DNA of 64,000 bases from Sordariomycetes sp. S80-01Y (taxonomy: Eukaryota; Ascomycota; Sordariomycetes): the NCBI GenBank assembly GCA_037042185.1, contig JAXQJY010000033.1:2976001-3040000 (forward strand). The letters are read 5' to 3'. The notes below the pieces were generated by a model. That model did not search any database. It saw nothing but the letters and a program-made list of their open reading frames with translations, and had not been told where the DNA came from. Of the stretch, positions 1 to 10,765 are shown in pieces. Numbering within the stretch: position 1 is the first letter of the stretch; each line of letters opens with the position of its first letter. The position numbers and the translations under genes were made by a program.

Positions 1-1087
1 GCGGAATGTTCAATTCAGGTCGGATTTGGAGACGCAGTTCCGAAAGAGTACATTTATTGTTTGCCAAGCACTGGGGCCCCCTGTGGTGAAATGGACGGCC
101 TGCCGTCTGCAACGCAGAGGGCAATCATTTACTCTCCGGAGAAAGCTGGACTGAGTGTCGCATCTCAAGATGTGTGGTACAAGACGGCGGACGGCTTGTC
201 TTCCACGATATGCTGTAAATAGATTGACCGCGCTGTGCGTTGGGGATGTTGTCTCCAACAATACCTGCGCAACCCACAGCAGGTCTAGAAGCCCACCGCA
301 ACCCCCGTCTCCGTGCCATTTCAGCTCAGAAAGGGGATACGAGTTTGAATACTGAGAAGGCTGAGCTTGAGAGCAGTCATCACATTTTCCAATATGCCAA
401 GCGCCGAGAAGGCAGGCCGAGATTGCCCTGGGCCTGGTGGAACTAATAGATCGCGGGCCGGACTGGCGCTAACTCAGGTGACAGGGTCCTCCCCAGGTAC
501 CTGACCTGCCGGCAAACGATACCGATCGGAAGTTTGACCACATTCACGAGGAAGCGGTTGGGTGTTGTTCTTGGCCTCTTGTATCGAAATGCTTCCTATC
601 GAGCTGCCTCCCTCGCTGTGCTGGTATGAGCACGACGACAAAACGTCGACGCCCCAGTCGGTGGCTAAACGATCTCGACTGCTAGTCTGTGCGCGCGCAG
701 CCCTGCGTCGGAGAGTTTTCCAGATTAACGCGTGGGGCTCACGGTTCGATAGCCGAGTTCACTAGAATGTTTCGTCCAGCCCAGACTCTGGGCACCGGTA
801 GGTACGGCGGGCTCAGGGGCAGGAGATGGACCCCGAATCGGGGCTGCGCTGCTTCAGTATCTGCTAGAGCTGCGTTGAATCGAGTCGTGCCACCGGTCTC
901 ACCGAAGTAGTTACATACTTACCTCTTTCCACTGTGAATTGGAGGGTATATGTATTCCTTGGATGTCCACTTGAGCATTGCTCATTCTCAGAGCTTGCTT
1001 CCTCACTCTCTTCCCACACATTCGTTTACCCCCACTGACCCTTAGGGCAGGTACTTTCTTTAATATCTTGAGACACTCCTGTTCATC
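1..1087. other. Non-coding left edge and promoter of the WSC gene
   Basis: I see no protein or RNA gene I can support here; the open frames are short and resemble no family. The last 150 bases, AT- and pyrimidine-richer, are the likely promoter and 5' leader of the WSC-domain gene starting at 1088. Confidence 0.5.
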
Positions 1088-3071
1088 ATGAGAGCTACTT
1101 TGGCTGCTGCTATTGCGGCCATTGTGCCGTTCGTTGCAGCCACAGGGACTAAGCCTCCCCTGCCGCCTTGCCTCGATGACCACACACCTTTTGTTAGCAA
1201 AGGCTGCTTCAAGGATGAGGGAGGAGAATCCCCTGCCCTCATCTACCGCTCCAGTCTTAACCAGCAGGACATGACCGTTGAGCAGTGTGTTGACGAGTGC
1301 AAAGGTAAGTCTTATTCCAAGTATTCCTACGTCTTTGACGCTAACATTAGCAGGAAACGGCTACCGCTATGCTGGTTTGAAGTACTACGGTGTTTGCTAT
1401 TGCGGCTCTTCGCTCAACGGTCCTCAGTTGGACGATTCCGAGTGCTCGTTCCCGTGCAGCGGAAACTCAGACGAGGTTTGTGGAGGTAACAACCAGCTTT
1501 CCGTCTGGGAGGACCCAACCATCCCGAACGAGCCCGTCGATGTTTCAGTCGACGACTACAAGTCCCTGGGCTGCCACACCGACGACGCCGAAGAGGGACG
1601 CGCCTTGTCGTTCGACATCACTGTCCCTGCCGACACTTTCACTCCTAGCACTTGTCTCGACGCCTGCCGTCTCCAGGGCTTCCCCTATGCAGGAACAGAG
1701 TACGGTCGTGAATGCTGGTGCGGCACGAACCTTGGTACTTACTCGAAGAAGGTCGACTCCGACGAGTGCAGCATCGCCTGCGCTGGCGATGAATCCAAGA
1801 CCTGCGGTGGCCGCTCGCGCCTAGAGGTTTTCTACGCGAAGAAGCTTGAGTCTACCGAGCTGTGCGGCATCCAGCCCCCGACGGTGCCTGAGCCATCCAC
1901 GACGTCTGCTCAGTCTACCACGGTCCCATCTTCCACCGTTGTTTCTTCCACCGTTGTTTCTTCCACCGTTGTCTCTTCCAGCGCTGTCTCTTCCACCTGC
2001 ACAGAGACGACCAGCGCCCAAGACATGACCAGCACATCCCAGGCGCCCGTCACCACGGAGAAGCCCGCCACTACCACTACGGAAGCCCCTTCAACCACGT
2101 CTCTCTGCACGGCGACCCAGACCTCCACCCCTGACTGCGAATTCAAGTACGGAAAGTGGTGTGCCCCCGCGATCCCCGACTGGGAAGACAAGAACGGGTG
2201 CCACACGGCCGCCAAGGCTTGCGCATTGCAGGTCAGCTCATGCTTCAAGTCGGCTGGCTGGCCTGGCGTTATGGACTGCTTCAAGTTCTCGGACTGGTGT
2301 GGCAAGGTCAAGGAGTACTGCTCCAGCGGCTGCCGTACCGGTAAGTGCGGGAAGAAGGACTGCTGGAACAAGCACAAGCCTGAGGGCGGCAAGGAGCCCA
2401 CCACGACCACTTCGGTCTACCCGTGCCCTACCTCGACTCTCTCGACCACAGTTGTCCAGCCTACCTCGACTTCTTGCCCTCCTCAGCCCACCAACATCTG
2501 CAAGCAGCCATCCAGCGACTACTGGGGGTACGGCCCCGACAAGCCGGTGGCTGGCATTGAGCTGCCAGTCGTGGGCTGCAACGACATCGAGAAGGACTGG
2601 AAGCAGAAGCCCTTCAAGCTGTACACCAGCCCCAACAGCCGCAACTGTCCCGCTTTCAAGTGGCACCAGCGCCCGGATGTCTGCGCCGACGCCTGCGAGG
2701 AGCAGTACGAGGATTGCCGCGAGACCTACGTCCAAGGCTGCCGCAACCAGAGCTGGCGCGGCTGGCACCACAAGCGCTCCGACGACGCCGACGAGGCCGC
2801 CGACGTTGAGCGCCGCACTTGGGGCTGGAGCTGGGGCAGTTGGTCGCACAGCTCGCACGGAGGCTCCAGCAAGGGTGACACTTGTGCCTCAAGCGACAGC
2901 CGCTGGGAATGGTCCAAGAAGGACTGCGATGTTGTCGACTGCTGGGGTAAGGGAGGAAACGATGCGAAGAACGCTGAGAAGCGTTGCAAGGCGCAGTACA
3001 AGGACTGCCTAGCTGTGAACAAGAAGGTCAAACCTGGAAGCATGTGCCAGCAATGGTGCCCGGCCGAGTAG
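1088..3071 (+). CDS. Secreted two-WSC-domain protein with Cys-rich tail
   Basis: Two exons, 1088-1304 and 1354-3071, join to 644 residues; the 49-nt intron (GTAAGT..CAG) falls inside the first WSC domain and restores its Cys pattern. Residues 1-18 form a signal peptide. Two WSC domains follow (about 36-127 and 140-235), each with spaced Cys and a CYCG or CWCG core. WSC modules bind carbohydrate and occur in fungal wall sensors and secreted wall proteins. Next come a Ser/Thr-rich stretch, probably O-glycosylated, with four copies of a five-residue repeat, and a Cys-rich half without a recognised family. There is no transmembrane helix, so this is not a Wsc1-type sensor but a secreted or wall-bound protein. 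KR and RR dibasic sites near residues 540-560 could be Kex2 sites. Domain calls are firm; the exact role is unknown. Confidence 0.88.
1931..1990 (+). repeat. 15-bp coding minisatellite, four copies
   Basis: A 15-base unit (TTCCACCGTTGTTTC and close variants) is repeated four times head to tail in the Ser/Thr linker of the WSC protein and encodes SSTVV-type repeats. The first two copies are identical and later ones diverge. Copy-number variation would change linker length without breaking the frame. Confidence 0.85.
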
Positions 3072-3235
3072 TGGGAGTCCCGTGAGTACCAGGCGAGACT
3101 CTGTGGCTCTCGTTCCGCGGCAACGATTTTATGTAGTGATCAAATGATGGGATGCGAAAGAAGATCTTATAATCAGACTAAGACACTGCACTATTTCGCA
3201 ACACTACATGTCATTGTCTTCTAAGCTCTTCGCAA

Positions 3236-4921
3236 TCATCCGTATCTCACTTGTTGATTGCCTTCCCGGAACCAATCTTCTTGTGCGAGGGCTTCCTCGG
3301 TGGAGGCGAAGTTGATGATAGTGCTCTTGGTGGTCGTGTACGCCTGGTAGGCTTCGGCTCCATTTTCGCTGCCCACACCACTGGAACTCGTTGCACCACC
3401 CCATGGGCTGCTAGGATCGTTGCGATGATGGGTGTTGACCCATACGATGCCAGCTTCGATGGCCTCTGAGATACGGTAAGCTTGGCTGAGATCTTTGGTC
3501 CACACCGCAGCGCCGAGACCGAACTCGCTGTCGTTCGCTAACTGAAGAGCTTCATCTTCAGTGTCGAAACCGGCCACTGCGAGAATCGGAGCGAAGGCTT
3601 CCTCTTTCCAGATGATCGACTTCTGGATCTGTCCCGCTACGGAACCAACCCCCTTCGAGGAAATTATTATCGTCGGACTGTAGTAGTAGCCTTTGGAGAA
3701 ATCTGTGCCATCCAACTCTGATTTCCCTGTCATTCTCTCACCACCGCAGATCAACTGCACATGCCCTTGCTCCCTCGACGCTTGCACCAAGAGTTCAGCC
3801 CTGGCAAGTTGTCTCTCCGAAATCATGGGACCCATCATAGACTCTGGATTGTTGGGGCTTCCCATGCGCCGTCTGACCGACGAAGCCTTCGACTTCAGCT
3901 TATCAAGCATGACCGGCAGAATGTTATTGTGCACAATAATTCTTGTTGCTGCTACGCACGTCTGGCCACTGGCCACGAAGCCGCCGAACATGACGCCATT
4001 GACAGCTGCGTCAAGATCTGCTTCTTCGAAGACAAGAACAGGGGCTTTTCCGCCAAGCTCGGCGGTGTAGCGCGCCAGGTTGCCACCAACAATACTCCCA
4101 ATCTTTTTTCCTGCTTCGGTTCCTCCCGTGACGTCGACCTTCCTGACGAGTGAGTGACTGACCAGCCACTGCCCAGTCGTCACCCCCGTACCAGGGAGGA
4201 CATTGAAAACCCCATCAGGCAAGCCCGCTTTTTGAAGGATAGGGCCTAGAAGAAGGCTTGTCAATGGGGTCAGTTCGCTTGGTTTGAGGATGACGGAGTT
4301 CCCTGCAGCAAGTGCCGGTGCGAGCTTCTTGACAGCAATTAGCAGGGGGTGGTTGAAAGGCGTGATCTGCACCACGACACCCAAAGGCACTCGATCAAGC
4401 CAATTGTGTAGCTTCCCGGACGTCGGTAACACAGAGCGCTCTTCTGTCCTCAAGAGCGCAGCATAGTACTTGAACCACCGAACCAGCGAGGGCACCTGCG
4501 CCTGCATCTCACGGATTGGCCTTCCAGTCTGCTTTACCTCAAGAGCGATTAGACCGGGGAGTTCCTGTGTCAGCATCTCGGCGGCTTTGTCGAGGACATC
4601 AGCCCGGACTTGTCGTGGCGCTTTGGACCAAACTCCCGATTTGAAGGCTTCTTGGGCTACCTCGACGGCAAGATTGACATCGACATCTGAAGCGGTTTGG
4701 ACCCTGTCAGCGCTAGGTCAGCACGGTCGCAAAGGGGTACCTGGGATGATGCTACTAACGCGGCGAACACCTCTCCAGTTGAAGGATCTTCGACTTCGAG
4801 CCTGAGACCATGGTCAGACATGCAATTACCGCAAAGGCTGGCTGGCGTTGCTCACTCACGCTCCTCCATGGCCTGGCCCTTCCTGGCCGTTGACCCACAT
4901 CATACGGCCGTTCGATGCCAT
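3236..4921 (-). CDS. NAD(P)-dependent aldehyde dehydrogenase
   Basis: Three exons on the minus strand, 4921-4860, 4801-4760 and 4703-3236, give 523 residues. The two small 5' exons supply the family's N-terminal strand (LEVEDPSTGEVFAAV) and join in phase. The ALDH fold is complete: cofactor-binding ITPFNHPL and LKPSE, the GGTEAGKKI loop, general base Glu250 in AELGGKAP and nucleophile Cys284 in GQTCVAATR. Enzymes of this family oxidise aldehydes to acids; the closest types are betaine-, vanillin- or salicylaldehyde-like, but the substrate cannot be read from sequence. There is no clear targeting peptide or PTS1 (C-terminus VRYG), so a cytosolic location is inferred. The internal Met at 4576 would drop the N-terminal strand and is not the start. 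Confidence 0.9.
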
Positions 4922-5842
4922 TGCGCGATGATTTCCGCCTGGAATGTATAGAATATATGTGTAAAACTTGGACTAAAACCCAGAGAAAAGAAGTATATGG
5001 GCCTCAAAAAGGCTTGATTTGTGTATTTGGTGGGTGTGAGAAAGACTATGCCACTGGGAGAGATCGGAATGGGTAAAGAGGGGAAGATGTATGATAAGGG
5101 GAGCTGAGCACGTGGTGCCCCTGACACATTGTCACCAAAAACAATTGTCGATGGTGGCATCAAATGCCATGCTTTTCCAAGGTGTTTCAATCCATTGAAT
5201 CTATATCTCGCATTGGAAGGGTGAATTTTCCGTAGAACTTACAGCCCGCTCGTACCAAAAGATCGAGCATCGCGAGCTCAGCTCCCATGGGAGATCTGTG
5301 TGGAGCTACATCTAACTGGACACAGCACGACGTATCACCGTTCCCGTACCTGGCCTGCAAGATCTGAATGAGCAAGACTACATCAGAGATCAGTGGGTGA
5401 TTATATTGTGTTCAAGTGATGTTTGAAGAAGATGGAGCCCTGAAAGAGGCTTTGGCCCCCCCTTGATCTCGTGTAAGTCGGGGCTGAGCACGACGAGCTC
5501 ACATGGAGGGGTCCGAATCAGGAATCCCCAAACGCTTGGATTACACCACCAGCCATCATCGACTTTCCCACTCTTTTCCCAACAATGCCCTCATTTCCCT
5601 GACACATAACAATCCAGGTCGTCCCATCCGGCAGGGAGATATATCTCTCAATCCATTATTCAAAATCATCTGATTTTGTTTTCCCATCGTCCGCCGAGAC
5701 CGGGCCTCTATAATAAGAAGCTGCCCCGCCATCCGGGATCGAGCTCCCTTATCAATCAGCGGTATCGATCCATCTCCAACTCCGATCGGCGTCGCGTCCG
5801 CCGTCTTCAGCCTTTCACCGGCACGGCTCTCTTTTCGTTAAG
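4922..5842. other. Divergent intergenic region
   Basis: This is the shared upstream region of the aldehyde dehydrogenase (-) and the F-box-like gene (+). It has no convincing coding frame. The final 200 bases are the likely leader of the plus-strand gene, and a 60-codon frame at 5676-5858 overlaps its start out of frame. Confidence 0.5.
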
Positions 5843-7105
5843 ATGGCGAGATTTATAGATCTGGATGATGAGGACAGCGATGCACCACAAGACGCTTCAT
5901 CCCGCGTCGAGCAGCACATACGCAATGCTGTCGTCAATCTGCCCTCGAAGCCCGATCAAGCCTCGAGTCGCGATGACGATGTCCAGCCAGAGAGCCAAAG
6001 ACCTCGCATCAGCAACGCCATAACTCGCGCCTTCGCCTGCTACCCCATCCTCCACACCGTGATCTCCCATCTCGACCTGATAACCCTCGATGCCCTCTCC
6101 CGCACCACCTACTACATCCACTCCTCGCTGATCCAGAACCGCAGCGTCCTATTGACATCAACCCTGCGCTGCTCAAACGAACATCTTCCTGTCGATCGAG
6201 ACGAAGCTCTGAGGTACAGAGCCAGAGCCGGCAACTGGTACTACATGGAGGATGGGCGCGGGTACAATGGCAAAGCTGGCGACTGTGCTCGGGATCTGGT
6301 GGGTGAGTGCCGGAGGTGTGGGGATGTGGTGTGCAGAAACTGCATCATCAAACCTCCTGCGCAGGTCACGCTCAAAGAACGACATAGACGCCTATGCTTG
6401 ACCTGCACGAGGGCGCCGATTCCCTTGTTGGCAAAGCCGCCGCTCCCGCCCACCCTGTCCCTGGCGTCGGAGCCGGTGCAGAGGGCGATCTGCCAGTGCA
6501 CAAAGGAAGTCTGGCTTTGCCAGCCGTGCGGACGCAGCATCCGCGCCACGGACTCCGAGTATCAGCGAATATGGCGCTGGAGGTCTCATTACGGTGAAGT
6601 CTTGGGTGGCCTAGGCACGGGGATTGGCGATGGCGACAGGGGGGTGATATGCGGACGGGAGGGTATGTGCTTGAATGCCAAGGAGAGGGAGACCGAGATT
6701 GATTGCGATGCGGCCGATCTGAAGGATCATCCCTTGCACTCGTGGGCTGAACTCTCGCCTTCGAACAGCAATTCCTCCACTCCCGAGAACCATCTCCTGC
6801 ACAACCCCTTGGATAACGTCTCGACCACGCCGCATACGCCGTCGCCGCTGGAGAACGCCATTCTCCAAGAAGAGAGGACGCCGAGTCCGCAAATCAGATG
6901 CGGGTATGAGCGGCATGAGATTGAGGGCATCGGGGGGGTGGTGAAGAGGAAGCTGGTGCAGATGGTCAGGGTGGGTGCTTGCGTGCCTGAGTGGGAAGAC
7001 GAAAGAGGGCCGGGCAAACGGGCTCTACAAAGAGAGGTCGACGGGACCATGAGGAGCTGGTGCGGGTGGTGTTGGAGGGTCATACCCGGACAGGATGACC
7101 ACTGA
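5843..7105 (+). CDS. F-box-like Cys-rich hypothetical protein
   Basis: A single exon of 420 residues starts at an ATG preceded by TTAAG. Residues 60-105 read like a degenerate F-box helix pair (YPILHTVISHLDLITLDALS, then a hydrophobic helix). Paired Cys follow (CRRCGDVVCRNC near 156-167, CLTC, CQCTKEVWLCQPCG), looking like zinc ligands. The last third is low-complexity and then basic. The layout fits fungal F-box-like proteins that would act as SCF substrate receptors. I base this on the hydrophobic pattern, not on a clear motif, so the function is tentative. No intron is needed. Confidence 0.65.
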   Translation: MARFIDLDDEDSDAPQDASSRVEQHIRNAVVNLPSKPDQASSRDDDVQPESQRPRISNAITRAFACYPILHTVISHLDLITLDALSRTTYYIHSSLIQNRSVLLTSTLRCSNEHLPVDRDEALRYRARAGNWYYMEDGRGYNGKAGDCARDLVGECRRCGDVVCRNCIIKPPAQVTLKERHRRLCLTCTRAPIPLLAKPPLPPTLSLASEPVQRAICQCTKEVWLCQPCGRSIRATDSEYQRIWRWRSHYGEVLGGLGTGIGDGDRGVICGREGMCLNAKERETEIDCDAADLKDHPLHSWAELSPSNSNSSTPENHLLHNPLDNVSTTPHTPSPLENAILQEERTPSPQIRCGYERHEIEGIGGVVKRKLVQMVRVGACVPEWEDERGPGKRALQREVDGTMRSWCGWCWRVIPGQDDH

Positions 7106-7296
7106 GCATCCTTTGGGCCATACGATCGACGACAGTAATGACAATGAAAGTGTATATTTTGGGTAATTCAGTTGTACAAATCTAGCATTGCGCCATGCCA
7201 AAACATCCAGTCGATCCTAATACACTGTACATGTACACCACGTATAATACATCTTCGTCCCCGTGTCATCCCGCTGGGCGCCAGGGGCCAGGGAGC

Positions 7297-7935
7297 CTAT
7301 ATTTCGCCTCTGTACAGCATCTCCTTCCTCGATGTCCTGTCTTCCCTGGCCTTCCTCTTCATCGGGCCCCATCTCTCCTGTTGCCGCTCCAGCTTGGCCT
7401 TCAGCCACTCCTTGTGCCCTTCTGGCGGCGGCGCCGCGATCCGCACAATGATATCACTGCAGTCGAACTTCTTCGCCAACTTGCTCACACTCCACGTTAC
7501 GGGATCCTCTTGCCGCAGACGTCTCATCTCGGCCATGTCCTCGGTCGTCAGATGATATCTCGCGGTGCGTTTCTGGTATGACATCGCCGGTGGAAGGTGT
7601 GCGCCTTTGGGCGCCTCCTTTATCGCGAGATCGCTGCCTTCTCCTGATGATAACCGCATGCGCAGGATAGCGGTGCGACGCGGGTCGGTTTCGGGCAGGA
7701 AGATGAAGGGGGTGTGTAATGGCGAGGCGGCCGACGAGGGCGGGTTGTAGATGATGTGGTCGCCGGCTGGAGCGGCAGGTGTTCTGTCGGGAAGAAAGGA
7801 GTCGTGCGGAGCGATCTTGAGGGAACGTTTCGTGCGGGAGGTGGTTTTGTGGCCACGAGTCGTGGTTAAGGGGAGAGATGCTCGTGAACGAACGAGCAGC
7901 TCTGCTGCAGGTCTGGCGAGGGAGCGGACGTCCAT
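7297..7935 (-). CDS. mrpl20: Mitochondrial ribosomal protein mL58 (MRPL20 family)
   Basis: A single exon of 212 residues. I chose the ATG at 7935 because residue 1 onwards (MDVRSLARPAAELLVRSRAS) is a good Arg-rich mitochondrial presequence; upstream in-frame codons back to 8292 look like leader. The body matches the fungal MRP-L20/mL58 family: a TKRSLKIAPHDSF segment, a FIFLPETDPRRTAILRM core and a YHLTTEDMAEMRRLR helix, followed by a long basic C-terminal helix. mL58 is a fungal-specific protein of the mitoribosomal large subunit. Its 3' end lies 191 bases from the convergent F-box-like gene. Confidence 0.88.
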   Translation of the reverse strand: MDVRSLARPAAELLVRSRASLPLTTTRGHKTTSRTKRSLKIAPHDSFLPDRTPAAPAGDHIIYNPPSSAASPLHTPFIFLPETDPRRTAILRMRLSSGEGSDLAIKEAPKGAHLPPAMSYQKRTARYHLTTEDMAEMRRLRQEDPVTWSVSKLAKKFDCSDIIVRIAAPPPEGHKEWLKAKLERQQERWGPMKRKAREDRTSRKEMLYRGEI

Positions 7936-9718
7936 TGTGGCGGGAGACAAAGAAGGCGTATTAAACAAGGTTTTGAGAATGAGATTCCGGTCGGTTAGGC
8001 TGTCGACATCACCGTGGTGAGAGGTCGTTGACGAAAAGCGCGTAAGATGGTGGACGGCGTGTTGGAGCTTCGCGATGGAGGATTGAAGTTTCTGAGAAAT
8101 TGAGATTACATAAGGTGATTGGGTGGGTCGCCGCGGGCATCTTGGTAAAGTCGCGAGGTCAGGTGTGTGATCACGTGCCACTTCTCTAGAATGGAATGAG
8201 GACCCCTGGACGGGCGTCAGTCCAGGGACCAATGACGTAGGGCCTTGTTGTACTCTTCGCTTGGGGTGCTGCCAATGGTGCAGTCCCAGCAATGTGATGC
8301 ATGACTTAGTGGCATGAAGTCTAGATCTCGGGACTTACGTCTGTGGTTCTTGCTTCCACAAGGTTATGTGTGTATTTAATTGAGCGAAAATGTTGGACTG
8401 AAACTCCAGTTTCGGTTCGTTTATGTGAAGTTCGCCGCCATCACGAACAGCCAACGAAACTGGACTCGGCTTCACCGAGTACTGTGACAGGCCTGCCTCG
8501 CAACTTTTCACAATCTTGGTGAACCGAAGTGTGACAGAGCGCAAGATCCTTTCGGCGCGATGACCTCACCGTCACTTTGGAGGAGGCACGAAGCTGTCAG
8601 TGATAAACGGCGGACCAACCAAACGTGCAGGGTAGACACAACCTCGAGGTGGAAATGGCTCCGTGAGGGGTCGCAGGCATCGTGACCGCCTCAGATACCA
8701 GAACCGGCCATACGTATATGGGCAAGATGCGTCGTTTCGGGGGCGGCCGGACGGGCTGAAGGCTGTCACACTGGCCGCGGCCGGGATGGGGCAGCAATAT
8801 TGCATCGGGTCATGTGCTTGGAAAAAGTGCTGGACAGTAAGGTAGACGGCCACTGCCCCTCTTCAATTGATCGAGCGTCCAAAGACTGCGAGCTCTTCGG
8901 CTTTTATCCGTTAGTCGCCTCGAGCGTTGGTTTCCGGAGGTGAAGCTATTCAGGGTTGCCCTGGTCTTAGTTGCCTCGCAGCTGGCAGCAGTGACGTGCT
9001 GATCCCCTGACGCGGCCTGTTCTCCCCATTTGGAGTTATTCAGCTTGATTCTCCCTGCCACCGACTCGTCCCTTACATCTACACGTCTCCGCCATTAAAT
9101 TTGACTCTTTGCTGGACCTGAATCAATTCTCAGCCCTCGATTCATCAGCAGCCGCTCTTGTCTCACCGTCCTCAAAAAAACCTCCGCTGACGCAAGGCGC
9201 CAGCCAGCACCACCAAGCACCAGCCAGAGCTTACGCCGCTCTGCCTCTTATCTTTCGCTGCGACACAGTGCTGTTGGTAGCAGATTGAATCGCTGGACTT
9301 GCTAAGGCGTTCCTTGTTTGAGTCGTCCCTCTCATTGCCAAACACAGTGTCAATCTCCAAGTTCTAGAGTGCCGTCAGTGGGACCAAGCAGGCACTGCTA
9401 GGTATGTGCTATTGTACTAGCTGACCCCGGCGCTCCCTCACGGCATCCCCTTGTGAAGGGCAGCCAATCTACTCCATCTCACTTAAAGCATCAGTCTTCG
9501 ATTCGCTGTTTTGAAAACCTTCACCTCTTCTTCGCATGAGCAGATCTGTCACTTAGCGATGTTGAGCTGCAACTAACGCACCTTGCAGCTGCAGATCCTC
9601 GCCATCCACCGTCCGCCCACCGCTCGCTCCGCCACCCGAGCCCCTACGCGTCCACCTCGAGCTCCTGTTTCGAGCTTCCCACACGCAACCAGTCCACAAC
9701 CAGAGACCAAAGCTCAGG
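7936..9718. other. Intergenic region between divergent genes
   Basis: No gene is supported here. It holds the leader of mL58 on the minus side and, from about 9060, the pyrimidine-rich leader of the gene at 9719. A 9-bp inverted repeat (CCAGTTTCG at 8406 and CGAAACTGG at 8455) is present but may be chance. Confidence 0.45.
9402..9588 (+). other. Candidate 5'UTR intron
   Basis: GTATGT at 9402 is followed by a CTAAC branch-like site about 14 bases before a TTGCAG acceptor ending at 9588. The interval lies just upstream of the ATG at 9719 and would be spliced from the leader of that gene. This is inferred from signals only. Confidence 0.45.
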
Positions 9719-10765
9719 ATGGCAAGCGAACAGAGCACGGGCGATACAACGCCTCGCCCTGCTGACGATTCCAACAACGACCCCAAGACCAAGGAGAAGG
9801 GCAAGATGCGCAGCTTGTTTGGACTCGGCAAGAAGAAGGACGACTCCAAGACCGCTGCAACGACGCCCTCTCTGCCAAAGGAAACTTCGCAGCTGTCCTC
9901 CACGACGAATCGATCAACGACCTCGCCGCACCCGCCTGCTTCGCCGAACCGAGCCCTGTCGAGTGAATCGCCACGCCTGGCTTCCCCTGCTCGCTCCCAG
10001 ATCTTTGAGCGGGACGTCCAGGATAGCACCGTCTTGCAGCCCAACTCGCCTGCGATCCCAACACACATCCAGACGGAGAACCACATCCCTCCCGTACTCG
10101 ACGATGCTTCCGAGGCAATTACGAACAACAAGCTGGACCCTGACTCTGTCGAAATCGTCACTCATCAGTCACATCAGCCTGCTGCCGTCACTGTTACAGG
10201 CACCACCAGCCCGCCTGTGGTAGGAACACCCGCGGAGCTGCAGCAACACAACCCCGACTGGACAGAGGAGCTTAACACCTTCACAAACCGCGAATCAGCT
10301 GTTGCGCCCGACAATGCCTCCAATTACGGCTCCCTCGACTCGGCCGACGTCCGTCGTCTCAGTTTCATCTCCTTCGCCGATGTTGTACAATCAGAGCATG
10401 CAGGCGGAACAGGTGTCGCCGGATCACGGGATAGCATCCACATGGCCGGCCTCACCTCGTTGCCTCCGGCTGGACTGAACCGCTCGCCCTCGCCAATCCG
10501 ATCGCCCGTCTCGAGCCCAGGCGTCGGCTCTAGCCCACCGACGAGCAACCCCAGCAGCATCAAGGGCCTGGAAATGAGCCCCGGGAGAAAACCACTGGGC
10601 AGCCTCAACAGCGGGAGCAACTTGGCTCCTACAAGCGGCGATCTGAACATTGAGACTATGAGCCAGGCTTTGCGGCGAACTACGAGCTCGGATCTCAGCC
10701 ACGTGCGCAGCATCCCCACGAGCCCGATTGATGCTGCGCCGAAGGAGCTGCCAGTGGTGAAATGA
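9719..10765 (+). CDS. Ser/Pro-rich fungal protein of unknown function
   Basis: A single exon of 348 residues. It is low-complexity, rich in Ser, Thr and Pro, with a basic patch near residue 30 (MRSLFGLGKKKDD) and many SP/TP sites of the kind proline-directed kinases use. One ordered-looking island, RRLSFISFADVVQSEH near residues 220-235, resembles a motif I associate with a conserved family in filamentous ascomycetes; its RRLS is also a basophilic kinase site. There is no signal peptide or transmembrane helix. Coding potential is supported by codon periodicity and a clean ATG-to-stop frame. I assign no function. Confidence 0.72.
   Translation: MASEQSTGDTTPRPADDSNNDPKTKEKGKMRSLFGLGKKKDDSKTAATTPSLPKETSQLSSTTNRSTTSPHPPASPNRALSSESPRLASPARSQIFERDVQDSTVLQPNSPAIPTHIQTENHIPPVLDDASEAITNNKLDPDSVEIVTHQSHQPAAVTVTGTTSPPVVGTPAELQQHNPDWTEELNTFTNRESAVAPDNASNYGSLDSADVRRLSFISFADVVQSEHAGGTGVAGSRDSIHMAGLTSLPPAGLNRSPSPIRSPVSSPGVGSSPPTSNPSSIKGLEMSPGRKPLGSLNSGSNLAPTSGDLNIETMSQALRRTTSSDLSHVRSIPTSPIDAAPKELPVVK

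Noticed and set aside
690-770. Possible tRNA from a GGTTCGATAGCC B-box-like sequence
   Set aside because: The T-arm stem does not pair and no matching acceptor stem or anticodon arm can be drawn.
2161-3012. A 283-codon plus-strand frame inside the WSC gene
   Set aside because: It is an Arg/Ala/Ser-rich +1 shift of the WSC coding sequence.
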